From Saccoglossus kowalevskii (Eukaryota; Hemichordata; Enteropneusta; Harrimaniidae), in contig NW_003130355.1 in NCBI RefSeq assembly GCF_000003605.2, positions 1,157,121-1,183,278 of the forward strand: 26,158 nucleotides of DNA. Reading direction: 5' to 3'. The notes beneath the pieces were generated by a model. That model had not been told where the DNA came from. It saw only the letters and a list, made by a program, of their open reading frames with translations, and did no database searches. The translations under genes and the position numbers were made by a program. Below are positions 1 through 11,055 of the stretch, in pieces; the first letter of the stretch is position 1; each line of letters starts with the position of its first letter.

Positions 1-640
1 TACAATACTTACCATACTTTGTAGCCAATTTCAAGTGAGTAATACAACTTCATTCGCTGACATAAAACAAGTTTTATTCTTGAAATTCAACCCCGTGTCT
101 CAGCGTTCCCATAGTTCTTGACCAAGTGCTCACGTTTATTGAAACCTCGCATAAATCAAGAAATAAGTACGTGTACAAAGTGTATGAAAGCATTCCTTTA
201 TTTGACCTTATCATACGATCACAAAAACAACTTTTTTAGAATCTTTTTTGGGGTGGTCCTCGGGTAAGTGCCCACCCCCATTTTTTCCCGATTTTGTATG
301 TTCAGGCCCCTGGATGCGTGCCCGGGGTAATACGGTACATGCATTGTATAAGCTAAATTAAATTGCAGGAAAAGAAGCTGTTAACTAATTCCTGTAGCTT
401 CTTGCAATGTAAAATCACCTTTTCGATAAATTCCCTCACTGAACAAAAGGTCAATAAGCTGCCATAACACTCTAGTCTGGAACACCAGGGGAGAAAGATG
501 TTTTAGTAATTTAGTGTGATGCATAACGCTTTAGTACTGCTCAGGGTATGCTATGGATTTGATTTCCTTAAGGCTTTCTGTTCGGCATGTGTAAGTATTG
601 TTGTCTAATATTGCTTTATACTATCTCTATCCTATTGTAG
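1..640 (+). other. PDCD4 intron (partial), no exon seen
   Basis: This runs up to the acceptor at 639-640. No reading frame matches the MA3-1 residues expected just upstream, so the previous exon lies off the window. At 249-330 there is a GC-rich island in AT-rich DNA. It holds two short inverted repeats: GGGGTGG with CCACCCC around 250-279, and CCCC with GGGG around 307-326. It may be a mobile-element scrap; nothing else is recognised. Confidence 0.6.
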
Positions 641-738
641 GTTGTTGGTCAGTTTATAGCACGTGCTGTTGCCGACGACTGCCTTCCACCGAAATTTGTC
701 CAAAGCCACAGAGGCAGTGCTGAGTCAGAGAAGCCCAA
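641..738 (+). CDS. PDCD4: PDCD4 exon a: end of first MA3 domain
   Basis: Preceded by a CTATTGTAG acceptor and followed by GTAAGG. Starts in phase 0 and leaves two bases over. It encodes [19 protein letters not shown] and then a charged run ending [14 protein letters not shown] is near-identical to the last helix of vertebrate PDCD4 MA3-1; the following residues diverge, as the linker does in the family. Confidence 0.93.
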
Positions 739-3700
739 GTAAGGGTAGATTCTTGTGTAGTTCTTTAAGGATTAATACACAGCGTCCTCTAGCAGTACAT
801 TACCACCAACCTTTATGGTCACATGTTTATCGTACATGTCTCTAATTTCATTAAACAATTTTCCTGATTTTCCATTCACGGTTCCTGAATACACTGAGGT
901 TCAACAACTTTGGGGAAAATTTTGTCCTTGTGAATGCCAATCATCGAATTGTACAAATTGAAAATTAAACAGTTTATGTAATAAAAAACAAAGAATGTAA
1001 TGAAATTACATTATCACTTAAAAGGCTTCACAGACCAGAATATCCAGCAAGTGCAGTACATGACTACATACATTTTTCAGCTGTTCTACTGTAAGCTGGC
1101 TATTCAAAACAACTTAGAGAACAATGGATCTAACATTGTGGCTTGTGTTCGGCAAAGTTGATCTAAAAAAAAAAATAACCATGTTTTGTTTTCCTTCATC
1201 AGTGATTCTCTGAAATTAGCAAACTTTGTCAAGTTGCTGTTTAAGATGTCCACATTCAGATATGTTTGTTTGTTAATTGCCAAGGATAGCCATACATGTA
1301 TCATGGTATTTTTTTGAAATGCCATTTATATAAAACTGTTCGGTTAAAGTTACATTTAACAGACACTGATTAATCATTTCACCGGTTACATTACAGATCT
1401 GACGAAGATAGTAGTGAAATGAGTGCTGAGCAGTTGAAAAAACATGCTCTTTGCAGAACTGCTTTAGATAGGGCAAGTGTACTTCTGAGTATGAAACATG
1501 GTATGGTAAGACTTGATAATGTCTGGGGTGTCAGCGGTGGAATAAAACCAGTCAAGTCATTAATAAAGAAGGTAATTGTGGAAATAGATACTCTAAAATT
1601 GCTTTAATTTTATTAGATGAGTTTTCATTTTCAGAAATTCGAGAGCTGGGTGAAAATCGTGGTCATTTTCATCCTGGTTCTTTATAGTGGCTGCTGTGAT
1701 TTTCTTTTTTTTGAATCCTACAGAAACAAATAATTCAACTACAACTTTTTCTTACGTAAATCTGCCATTGACTTTTGAGTATTTTTCTAGGTACAATGTA
1801 GAACACCTCACACACACACAATGAAATTTATTAGTAATTTTTGAAGCTCATAATTTTTTTTTCAAATTTTGATTTCTTTTCACCATTTGTATAGATGGTT
1901 CTTCTTTTGAAAGAGTATCTCTCCTCTGGTGACACAGAAGAGGCTGTACGCTGCCTACAAGAACTAGAAGTACCACATTTCCACCATGAAGTGGTCTATG
2001 AGGTAAGTTTTATTATACCCCACAGATATTTAAAGTAATGTTGCGTAGTTGTGTTGTTCAATATATGGCTTATATGCATCATGTATCTGTTTGCATGATA
2101 TTTGAACATGTAACAAATGTTTCTCTTTAAATGGTCATCGTCGTCATGCTGCATCGTGTTAGATATTGGTCCCATAATACGTATAACGTGTGAATAATAT
2201 ATTGTCTGTTTATGCAAAATAAATGCTCATTTCAAGATGACTACTTCCCTTTTAATAATGTTGTGCTTTCATAAATATTGTTTGAAAATTAAGAAAATAT
2301 TTGTATCAAATATTGAAAGCAAAATTATAATTTTGTTCTGAATATCGTTATTAACCATTGTGTCTAGGCATCATGGAAAATTTGTTCATGTTTAAATTTC
2401 ACAATTTCTAATTTCCTATTTGCTCTCATCATTTCAAAAAACATGCATCATAACTGCAGTTTCTGGTGTGTAAAAGGACAGACTTTATTTTTCTGTTGTA
2501 TGCAATCATGAATGTTTATAGAATAATAGACAAAGGCATGTTTTAAAAAGCCACGCAAATTTTAAAAAGCTAAGCAAGTTTTCAAAATGGTCGTCAATCA
2601 CAGATTTATTTGAATAAAACTGTTATAGTACTGTTATATAACAGTTTCAATGCAGACAATTCATGTACATTAGGTCTTAGCACATATGATTAACACATCT
2701 GATAACATTTGTTTGCTTTATAACACACGATGGGTGGGACATTTAAATTAAATTCCCTGATGAGATGCTAGTGCAATACAGAGGGTTGTGGATCCATGCT
2801 TTAAATGACTTAACTATTAAAGTGTCAGTTACTGGTTGTGACTTTGAACTCGCTCTGAATTGTGGCGTATTGCAACACGCAGCTTTACTACTCTTTCTAA
2901 ACAACACAAGAGTACACACATGTCCCTAGTTTTATGACCTGGTGTCAATGATCACCGTCAGCTGGCTGATCATGCATGCAGACAAGCATCTACCTTTGTG
3001 ATGTTGTCAATAGTCATGAAAACCTTTTGCTAATAAAATCTGTCAAAAACGATTTCTTTCCCACAATTTACTTAGTAATGAGAATATTACTTCTGGATGA
3101 GTTACGCGCCACACATCAATCCCTCCATGCTCCATCACTCATAGTAGGGGGTTACATAATATTGCTAAATGTCTGCCATACAGTTCTTTACAGTCTATAG
3201 CTCTGTATACATAGAATATGAAACCTAGATGACCTGTATTGACATGAGGTCAACTTTCGCATAGATGCCCTTACACGGTACAGCTGGTCTTTATAAACTA
3301 AGCTTCCTGTTATGTATATCCTTTGTTTCCTACAACAGCTCAAATGGCTGGCACACTTGCCCTATGCACAGTATATGTCAAGTGGTGTTGTGTAATTCAC
3401 GTTTATTGTACAGCTTCTTGTAGAAGGAGCTGTGGCATAAATTTTTCACTTAGCTAAATATACCACTAATATATAGGAAGATATTTTTTAATTGCACTGT
3501 CTGGAAATCTAATTCTGATGACCAGTAGTATGGTGGTTGTGGTACTGGGTCCATGATCATCAGTACATGTAGGTTCTGATTTCAAATCCTACTAAGTATT
3601 GAACAAAATGTTGACCTTTATAATACCCTTAGTGAGTGTACCGCAAACGCAATCGAAAGCCACTGTCTGCGATTCATTTGCTAACAAATATAACATTAGG

Positions 3701-6000
3701 GGGACCTTGATTGAGGTCGCAGGTGCTTGTGTTTGACAGGGCCTCCTTGACAAAGCGATAGCAAAATGAATTTCTTTAATTCTATCTCATCTGACATGTC
3801 TGTATCAGACCAGAAGTCTTCTTGTTTAATTATATAAACGTGTGGCACATGGTTTCTGTGGGTAGCACTTTTACTAAAGACACGAACAAAGTCGGGAGAG
3901 ATAACTGTGAATTCAATTTTTAGGAACTGTCGCCCAACACAAAAATAAAATGTAATTTAAGTGCGTTCATGTAATATTTTTTCAGGCTATAGTCATGGTA
4001 ATTGAAGACATGGGGGAGAGATCTGCCCAGATGATGGCAAAGCTCTTGAAGAGTTTTTATGATAGTACTGTAATCACATGGGATCAGCTTGTTAGGGTAT
4101 GTCTGTGTGTTTTTATTTTTTTTCATCAAAATGTAGTGTCATTGCCATTCTGATTATCAGCTTTTAAATGAATGATCCAAACGTATATTACCTGGCAATT
4201 AAAAACAAATATCTATTATATACAGTATAATTATTTTTTGATTCTTTCAGTTTTGAAAATCTCATAACCAATTTACCCAATCTAATGCCAACATTTTGTA
4301 CAGCCAAAAATTACAATTAATATTTCACATGTTAATGTATATAATTATTACTTTGAAAAAATTGAAAGTGATTGCAGGGTAATATACCAGATTTGTTTAT
4401 GTCAGACTAAAAAATATTGGGAGCTTTCATTTGCATTCACAAATTATACAGCTGTTAAATTGGATTATTTCATTCCATTCAGAGTAAGGATGATTAATTC
4501 TTTACACTAGAGCCAGACTTTAATGTTACTACATTGCAGGCCCGATCACGTAATTGACATTTGTGTTGATAGCCATGACTAAATTTGAATATAAAATATG
4601 TAGTATTGTTTTTGTTTTTAAGCATTACATATGCTTAAACACATTTTTTTTCTGATAAAATAAAACATAAACGCCGCTGACAAAATCAGTGTTTTAAGGA
4701 CTAAATGGGACCTGGTGTTCATGTCTGAATTAATGAGGTAGACGTGCCTTACTGTAACAGGGTTGTGATCAAAGGTGCAACGAAAAACATGTATATAAAA
4801 CGCCTGTGATTTTTTTTTCAATACGTTGTTGTGGTTGTTTTCACCCAACCATTGTTCGTTATACACATCATATGAGTCAAAGCAATCTAATTTATTAGTT
4901 TCATTTTCCTATCGTTAAGGGTTTTGAACGAGTATTTAATTCCATGCCAGATATATCTTTAGACGTGCCTTCTGCCTATGCTTTATTAGAACGTTTAGCT
5001 GACCTCTGTGTCGTTGAAGGTTTAATGTCCGAGAAGATGAGAAATAGAGTTCCATCCAGGTAAGTTTTTGGGAATCTTTGTACCACAAGAGATGAAATAT
5101 AGAATTCTGTAAGATCCCTAATCTTTCTAGTATGGATGATGCTTATTATCCAAAATACAATGTGACTGTTCAATTCTGTGTTGATTATGTGACCTATTGT
5201 ATGAAATTCTCTTTGTTTCCATAAGATGCAATTGCAAAAGATTGTTTTCTTTGATTCAAATGCACAGAGAACCAGAATAGTGAAATTATTTTATATGCTT
5301 ATACTTAGAAAACACTTAACAGGGCCACTGCGAGAATCATGCGTTATGCGTGAAATCGAACGTAAAAACAGAACAAACAAAGGTCGTAGCGCCGTAGTGG
5401 CGCCAAACATTGCATGGGATTCGACAAACGCAAAATTATTTTGGGGGACATTTCCATGCTTAATAATGTGCTGTCCACATTTGATGATAGGAAATTTTGA
5501 TTAAGTGAGGGCATTCGGAAGCAATATCCCTCTGTCGAAGATTGGCCGGTCGATGTGAGCTACGAAATAAAGAAAATTCTAGTTCAAATTCAAATTAAAA
5601 TCGTTTGATTTTTGGGGTAGACGTTCGACGCACATCTTTCATGCATCTCATGAGATCTCGCAATTGTACGAAAAATCACCTATTCGGGTTGCCAGCTCTG
5701 ATTTTTTTCTGTGCCTTAATCTTAATAAATCTTAAAGCAATTGCTTTGTTCACGATAGGTAGTATTCAGTTTTTGTGGGAACACGTGGTTGTATAACATT
5801 ACCATTATATTGGCTCAAAGTACATATACAATGTTTTGTGTTTTAGGTGAATTCTAGAGATTTCAGTTTTACTTGAAAACCTTATTAGAATACATGTATA
5901 TTTTAGTGAACTACAGTAAATGTTTGTTTCTCCTTGCAGGGGACGCAAAAGGTTTGTCTCAGAAGGAGATGGTGGCAAGGTGAAAGAGAACTCTCACTGA
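641..6000 (+). CDS. PDCD4: Programmed cell death protein 4 (PDCD4), C-terminal half, six exons
   Basis: Join of 641-738, 1397-1571, 1895-2002, 3986-4096, 4920-5059 and 5940-6000. All junctions are GT...AG and the phases agree, giving 693 nt, or 230 residues plus TGA. Residues 1-12 ([10 protein letters not shown]) end the first MA3 domain, residues 33-88 are the linker, about 88-210 are the second MA3 domain ([24 protein letters not shown]), and 212-230 are the basic tail [16 protein letters not shown]4 is known to bind the helicase eIF4A through both MA3 domains and to block cap-dependent translation. The two aspartates of PDISLD (175, 179 here) match the human eIF4A-contact pair D414/D418. 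RKRFVS matches the human Akt site around Ser457. Both residue numbers are from memory. The 5' exons (N-terminus and most of MA3-1) lie outside the window. No frame break is seen. Confidence 0.95.
739..1396 (+). other. PDCD4 intron between exons a and b
   Basis: A 658-bp intron, GTAAGG to TTACAG. AT-rich; no further feature seen. Confidence 0.85.
1397..1571 (+). CDS. PDCD4: PDCD4 exon b: inter-MA3 linker
   Basis: Acceptor TTACAG, donor GTAATT; enters with one base and ends in phase 0. It encodes an acidic start ([12 protein letters not shown]), then [16 protein letters not shown] and DNVWGVSGG. These match the vertebrate ALDKATVLLSMSKGG and DSVWGSGGG blocks, which identifies the exon with confidence. 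Confidence 0.94.
1572..1894 (+). other. PDCD4 intron between exons b and c
   Basis: A 323-bp intron, GTAATT to TATAG. It contains a short CA microsatellite (about 1808-1820). No other feature seen. Confidence 0.85.
1895..2002 (+). CDS. PDCD4: PDCD4 exon c: second MA3 domain, first helices
   Basis: Acceptor TTGTATAG, donor GTAAGT, phase 0 to 0, 36 codons. It encodes [16 protein letters not shown] followed by [22 protein letters not shown] is the most recognisable signature of the PDCD4 MA3 fold. Confidence 0.96.
2003..3985 (+). other. PDCD4 intron between exons c and d
   Basis: A 1983-bp intron, GTAAGT to TTTTCAG. The ORF at 2976-3200 has no coding signature. Around 3525-3600 there is a faint tRNA-like arrangement (see findings). 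Otherwise unremarkable AT-rich sequence. Confidence 0.8.
3520..3605 (+). repeat. Possible degenerate tRNA-derived SINE fragment
   Basis: A box-A-like TGGTGGTTGTGG lies near 3530-3541, and a box-B-like TTTCAAATCCTAC lies near 3580-3592, about 40 bp downstream. That order and spacing suit a pol III promoter of a worn tRNA-derived SINE. No tail or target duplication was identified, so this is tentative. Confidence 0.2.
3986..4096 (+). CDS. PDCD4: PDCD4 exon d: second MA3 domain, middle helices
   Basis: Acceptor TTTTTTCAG, donor GTATGT, phase 0 to 0, 37 codons. It encodes [17 protein letters not shown], then [16 protein letters not shown]. This matches the vertebrate AIIMVLEST and LLKSLWKSSTITVDQM segments. 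It follows the longest intron of the gene in this window (about 2 kb). Confidence 0.95.
4097..4919 (+). other. PDCD4 intron between exons d and e
   Basis: An 823-bp intron, GTATGT to GTTAAG. The antisense ORF at 4618-4866 is AT-rich and looks like chance. No other feature seen. Confidence 0.8.
4920..5059 (+). CDS. PDCD4: PDCD4 exon e: second MA3 domain, eIF4A-contact helix
   Basis: Acceptor TCGTTAAG, donor GTAAGT; starts in phase 0 and leaves two bases. It encodes [20 protein letters not shown], then [19 protein letters not shown]. The two aspartates of PDISLD are kept at the spacing of the human eIF4A-contact residues (inference from homology). The acceptor has a modest pyrimidine tract, but the frame and homology fix it. 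Confidence 0.95.
5060..5939 (+). other. PDCD4 intron between exons e and last exon
   Basis: An 880-bp intron, GTAAGT to CTTGCAG. A block at about 5320-5700 is richer in G+C and CpG than its flanks and includes a pair of GGCGCC-like words near 5390-5405. An old insertion is possible but no ends were found. The 92-codon ORF at 5226-5504 has no recognisable domain. Confidence 0.7.
5940..6000 (+). CDS. PDCD4: PDCD4 last coding exon: basic tail and stop
   Basis: Acceptor TCTCCTTGCAG; the first base completes an arginine codon. It encodes [19 protein letters not shown] and then TGA at 5998-6000. [12 protein letters not shown] is essentially invariant in PDCD4 and holds a basic cluster plus the RKRFVS Akt-type phosphosite. 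The end KVKENSH corresponds to human RLKPESY. Confidence 0.96.
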
Positions 6001-8545
6001 TGATTGTATCGTCAGTACACTTTCTCACCCTCCCGTTGTTCTCATGAGAGTAAAATTTACTACAGAGTATGGCAGACGTGTCACTGTGTTGAATGGTTTT
6101 ACAGAAGTCTTTGCCTAGTAAAATTCTTTCTTCCATGGAAAAATGCAAGAGAAAATGATCAAAAAATTTTAAGATATTTTTTTTCATTCAAGGGGTTTCA
6201 CTTTCATTTTGATTGAGTGACTTGAGTAAAGAATGACTGAGTTAGGATTGCGAGTTGAGCATTTATTGGTCTGTACTTTTTAGTTAGTTGCTGCGTTAAG
6301 TGAAAAAAAATGTTGTATGACTGTTCTTTCTGGACTTATGCTTAAAATAGTTTTTAATCATGCGATTTATTTTCCTTTATCGATAACATTTCTGATTAGA
6401 ATAATTGTTGAAAAAAAAAGTATATTTTACTACTCATGAAGCAGTGCGTGTGGAGAAGAAGAAAATAACAATAGTTTGATCTATTATAGGACCATTCCAG
6501 CTTTATTTCTGAGTTTATCCCTTGATTTGTGGAAATAATGCAACTATATCTACAGTGTACATGCATTGTAAGGGATAGGAATACAAGATGATTAATCTTC
6601 CTTTTCTCCCTATTTGTTGTTGCAGTCTTTATAAATGTAATTGGCACACTGAATGATTGAATTAGTACAGAGGTGATTGGTACAGAGATTTCCATACACC
6701 GCACTGTACTGTGTAATCATTATGTAATCATACTTAGATGTACTTGCCAATCGTTTTACTTCAATTTAAATTTTTCTCGATTTCAAGACTTCAATACTAT
6801 TCATTTTCAGTCTATACAATTGTCTACTATTCTAACGAAAGGAATGAAGTCTATTATCTATTTTTGGTAGCAGAACTTGTTACTCTAGAAAATAATTCTA
6901 TACAATGGAATCTAGTTAAAAATTTCTTTTTTGAGAATTATTTGGGTGATGCTTTATGCGTTTCCCCTTCAAATTAGTAGAATGTCAAGTCTGCTTGTGG
7001 ATTGTAATGAGATTGAATTACTTATAAAATGATATCCATGTAGAATTGAATTTACATGTCAGTTGCTTTATAACAATTTATTTTTCTTCAGCAGTTCACA
7101 TTCATTTGTCATCATTTCTATTTCTGGTGCTATTTTCATTGGTTTTGGATTTATTTTGTTTTTCTTTGCATTGTAATTGATACAAATACAATTGCTTTTC
7201 TGATAAACTGATTCTCCCACCCAACACTGTACATTAGCATTGTAGGTAGAGCGGTATTATGCTTTACTATCATGCTGGGACTTATTGCCAAGTTGAACAT
7301 TTTAAATGTTTTTAATGGGTTCTGCATTTTTAATTGCAATCTGATTTACCTATGAGTGATTTAAAATCAGTCCGATAAAGTTTATTGTAGGTAAAGGTTC
7401 TGATTGTCTTTAATTACGGTTGCTGATATACGTTGTCTCCAACTTCCCAAGGACTATAACAAAAAACTTACATTTGTCAAGCAGTTAGAGCGTTCCGATG
7501 GAGAATTGCAACTGCTGATTGGTGGCTGATCTTGCCAGACTTTAGCAGAATTTTCATACTTGTTCGCTTACAGAGGAGATGTGTAACAGCAACCTGAACT
7601 AAATCAGGGCACTCTTACCTCAATATTTCGTTGTACGAGTTGAAAAAAGTAAAATACAAATGAATATTCTTGTATTGTAAACCCCCCTCAAAATGACTAC
7701 AGTTTCTTGTTAGGCTGTCAGAAAAGGTCTTTCTATTGAAAGATTCTCTTGACCAAAACTTAAAACTGTCTCATGATTTAGTGAAAATCTCTATTTTGGG
7801 AAAAAAGTGGCTTGTTGATCTAATAAAATGCCTAATTAACCAAGACTTAACTCCAACTCTAACATTTCTTACCATTGTATTCATATTCGCTCCTCACTTT
7901 TTTCTTTTAAACCCCCAAGCAACTGATTTTTTGTTGATGCAGCATTTACATCGGTTAGATCAAATTAATTTTAAATTCATCTGTAGTTTATAGATGTAAG
8001 ATTGAGTTGATTTTTCTGTGAGGTGTATTTCAGTTCTTGTGAGCCAGTAATTTGAGAAGCAGAGTGAAATGTATTCTCATGATTTTACCTGTATTTTATT
8101 GTTCACCTTGAAAAGAAATGTTTCCATGGCCTTTTTCTCAATTATGCTGTCTTGTGAGTGTTTGTGTATCCACACAGTCGTCTCTTGTACTGCGCCCTCG
8201 GACAGCCAAATCTAATTTGCCTTCACATGCTTGTTTTTTGTTGTAGAAACAATGAATAAAATTGTGCAAGCCAAAAATAAAAGTTGTCTCTTGGTATTTC
8301 TTTGTAACGTGTTGTACTGGATGAAGTAGCCGTTGATCTTGAATAAATGTGACTGAAAACATCAAAATTTATATCGTAAGAATAGCCAATAAAAGTAATT
8401 ATTACCTTGAGTGGATTACATTGGGGAGGTGTAATATACATACTGCTGATAGTCTTCTTAACTGCAGAATTGTTGAATACGGAACAGGGTTGAAAGTGTC
8501 GCATAACTATTCCCATAGTAAAATGACAAGTCTTATGGTAATAAA
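6001..8545 (+). other. PDCD4: PDCD4 3' untranslated region (end approximate)
   Basis: AT-rich, with no gene-like reading frame after the PDCD4 stop. AATAAA hexamers lie at 7822-7827 and then in a cluster at 8255-8260, 8276-8281, 8342-8347, 8388-8393 and 8540-8545. The cluster makes a 3' end at about 8.3-8.6 kb likely; an earlier site near 7.85 kb is possible. The true cleavage point cannot be read without transcripts. Short ORFs here (6004-6216, 6396-6977, 7736-7993) show no homology or splice structure and are taken as chance. Confidence 0.5.
8255..8545 (+). terminator. PDCD4: Cluster of polyadenylation signals for PDCD4
   Basis: Five AATAAA hexamers on the plus strand within about 290 bp, 2.3-2.5 kb after the PDCD4 stop codon. 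This density is above chance even for AT-rich DNA. Which hexamer is used is unknown. Confidence 0.4.
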
Positions 8546-9423
8546 TCTAATTTCAAGTAAAAAATAACCCATATCATTGCTAAAGATTTTGGTGAGGTCC
8601 TAAGGTCCTCTTGCGAAGGATAGGGAAAAAATTAAGATTTCGTGATAAACTAAACTTGTGTGATTTTTTTTGGCCGAAAAGTAATTTAAGCTAGTCTGGT
8701 GGTTGATTTCTGATCGTTTGGGATCGAACACAGGACAATATTTGTTTACAAGAAGTTTATTAAAATTTTAGTAGTTACCAAATTTAAATGATCACAAACG
8801 CAAGAACCTCAACCAGAATGAAGGAATCAAGTTCAAACAAGGAAACTCTCTGGAAGCGGCGTCAAAGAATGACCATAATCGCCACGAGAAAAAATGACTG
8901 TTTACCTAAACGAGTACGAGTAGAAGACGTCACTTAACGTTTATGAGAATACTTGTCATAATTGAAAAACTGAGTGCTATGATTGGTCGAACTACTGTAT
9001 GCAGTTGTAAACCTTCAATATAACCACAGCTCCAAAACAAAATATGACAATCAAAAGACTATTTGTGTTTTTTTATATAAAGCCGGGAAAAATAAGATTA
9101 TATGCATATAAGCTTTATTATGTGCATTTGGCACACCTTTTAAAATACCAAACACCAATATAGATTGAGCAATACCATTGTGGTATATACATTTCGTATA
9201 TAAATTGTGTTATACAGACTCTGCATTCAGTGTTTGTGATATATATTAGATGCAAACAGTACTTTCTAGCCAAGATCGCATAATTTATAACTGAAAATTA
9301 CAAACATTTTTAAAATCACTACATCGCTGCATGCGACCTGTCATCCCCAAATATTATGTGATGTAGGGTTATTATATGTACATGGCCGCGCTGAGAATTG
9401 AAATAAGGATAACGGAGCTGGAA

Positions 9424-9462
9424 CTTGTCTTGAGCTTAATCTTGTCTTGAGCTTAATCTTGT
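9424..9462. repeat. 17-bp tandem duplication
   Basis: Unit CTTGTCTTGAGCTTAAT occurs at 9424-9440 and 9441-9457, and CTTGT starts a third copy. Identity is perfect, so the duplication is recent or conserved. It lies right at the start of the 9447-9800 ORF. Confidence 0.95.
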
Positions 9463-9800
9463 TTCATTGTTTAATGAACCCACTTCCAGTTCGAAACCCA
9501 TTGTTGAAAAGAAAACATGTACATGCGACTGACGAACAAATAACAGCAGGTAATAATGAGAAAGTTCATGAAGTAGATGGTATAACAAGTGATGTGACAA
9601 GAGAAGTTATCGCGCAGTACTTTGCAGATGAAGATGAATATAGAAAACCAAATATATTTGAGAAAACAAGGTCATACAAACTGAAGTCGAAACAAAACAA
9701 GAAACATCGATTTTTTACCCTGACATACAGGATTACATTGAACACACTTCCTCTTGCACTGCATCTCGTCGGAACAATTCAAACAGTAGTAACACAGTAG
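9447..9800 (+). other. Unrecognised 117-codon ORF in the intergenic region
   Basis: The open frame runs from ATG at 9447. The middle third looks coding-like: charged, with balanced composition (SDVTREVIAQYFADEDEYRK, then a Lys-rich segment). The first 13 residues and the last 25 or so look like chance read-through. No domain is recognised. It could be a single exon or a decayed copy of a plus-strand gene, possibly linked to the stretch at 10852-11055, or simply chance. Acceptor-like CTTCCAG at about 9483-9489 and several GT steps exist, but no convincing exon boundaries can be fixed. Confidence 0.2.
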
Positions 9801-10221
9801 TGCTACAATAGTGATGACATTGGTACATGTAGTAGAATTCAGTTGGTGAGCATTATATGCTCCCGGTACAATATGCGTTGATTACAGCGGTGATAACATA
9901 GAAAATGTTGATTACAGCATAAAAACAGTAAAAAACTAATCTTAAAATTTAAAGCAAGTAATTTTAATGGAAAATATGATATTACACGCAGAAAGGTAAT
10001 AGACACTCCCAATGCAGCTTTACTCAATGCAATTTGTTGAGACAAGGATAATCTGTCGAGGACATGATGGAATTTAAGGGAATTTCAGACAACTCCCATA
10101 ACCTAAAAGCACAAAGTAACCCAGGAATTGAACGCTGGCTTAAATAAAATCTATTAGCAACGTATTTGTGAATGTGATTTTCTAGTGATCAGAGAAAATC
10201 ACGCATAATATTGTGTGTTAC

Positions 10222-10246
10222 GGGTGGATGGGGGGTGGGGGGGTGG
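10222..10246 (+). other. G-rich tract with quadruplex potential
   Basis: The tract is GGG, TGGAT, six Gs, T, seven Gs, TGG on the plus strand. The 7-G run can supply two G-triplets, so four tracts with short loops are available. In an AT-rich window it stands out. Function unknown. Confidence 0.5.
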
Positions 10247-10789
10247 TACAATGTTCGCAAAGACCTACGTGGGTACGTGGCTGCATGTGCCTGATATCAA
10301 GTGTAAGAATACACTGACCAAGTTAATGATATACTAATCAAGGTGTATCCGGTAGGACGTAAGCTAAGTGCTAGTAACAAGACTGTATTCGGAGCACGGC
10401 AACTCAAATAGGGATTAATGTTCTTTTAGCTTTTGGGGTACACTACTAAGTACACTGTATAAATCAATGGTTGCAAGATGTAGCCCGTCAGAGAAAATGC
10501 ATTAGATATGAGGTTGTGAAATTAATTACAGCTAAGGCGATCTTGTCTGTTTTCAGGGTGTAGATGCACGATGGCGCCACTCAACTTCTAATCCGAGACC
10601 ACAGTGTTCTACACGATGAACTGTAAATTGAACAGATATATTTGATTCTGTATTGAAAAACTACGCCACGCTGATTATAAGGGGTCAACACAATACACAG
10701 GGGTGGATATGCTCGAATCAATATGCATTGCTGGAGAAATTTTGAATATTCTCCTGATTGAGACTTCTTTTCATATTTATAGTACATAT

Positions 10790-10819
10790 CACAGTCACTC
10801 TCCCAGTAGAGTGACTGTG
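10790..10819. repeat. Perfect 12-bp-stem hairpin
   Basis: CACAGTCACTCT at 10790-10801 pairs exactly with AGAGTGACTGTG at 10808-10819, across a 6-nt loop (CCCAGT). It lies in intergenic DNA and is not followed by a T run. It may be a foldback remnant; no role can be assigned. Confidence 0.85.
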
Positions 10820-10851
10820 TACGGATGAGCACTAACATTACTGTACTACAG

Positions 10852-11055
10852 GCGAAAGATATACCAGTAAAAAATACAGTTCGAAAGCTTACACAACATT
10901 TCTACAAATAAAAAAAAACTCAAGGATTTGACAATTTATATGATGAACAGGCTGTAGGGAGAGCAGAAAATCAAACAGGTGATCCAGCCGGCGCTGCTCA
11001 GACGGGTAGACGGGTACCTAGAAAAAGTGATGATGGAACAGAACCCTGTAAGTTC
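10852..11055 (+). pseudogene. Coding-like stretch with one in-frame stop, unidentified
   Basis: After an acceptor-like CTACAG the frame reads AKDIPVKNTVRKLTQHFYK, then TAA (10909-10911) in an A-rich run. It continues in the same frame as TQGFDNLYDEQAVGRAENQT, a Gly/Ala/Arg segment and SDDGTEPCKF, ending in TAA at 11053-11055. A donor-like CCCT|GTAAGT lies at 11044-11051. The composition is more protein-like than the surrounding DNA. It may be a worn exon or pseudogene fragment; the family is not recognised. Confidence 0.25.

Noticed and set aside
349-356. ATAAGCTA, a miR-21-type seed match, in view of miR-21 control of vertebrate PDCD4
   Set aside because: It lies in an intron, not the 3'UTR. 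The only other match (9108-9114) is beyond the probable poly(A) cluster. miR-21 is not expected in an invertebrate.
3525-3600. A functional tRNA gene
   Set aside because: No complete cloverleaf can be formed. Only weak box A/B-like words are present, so at most a SINE remnant.
5226-5504. 92-codon ORF in a PDCD4 intron
   Set aside because: No domain, no homology recognised and AT-driven composition in the first third. It lies wholly inside a well-supported intron.
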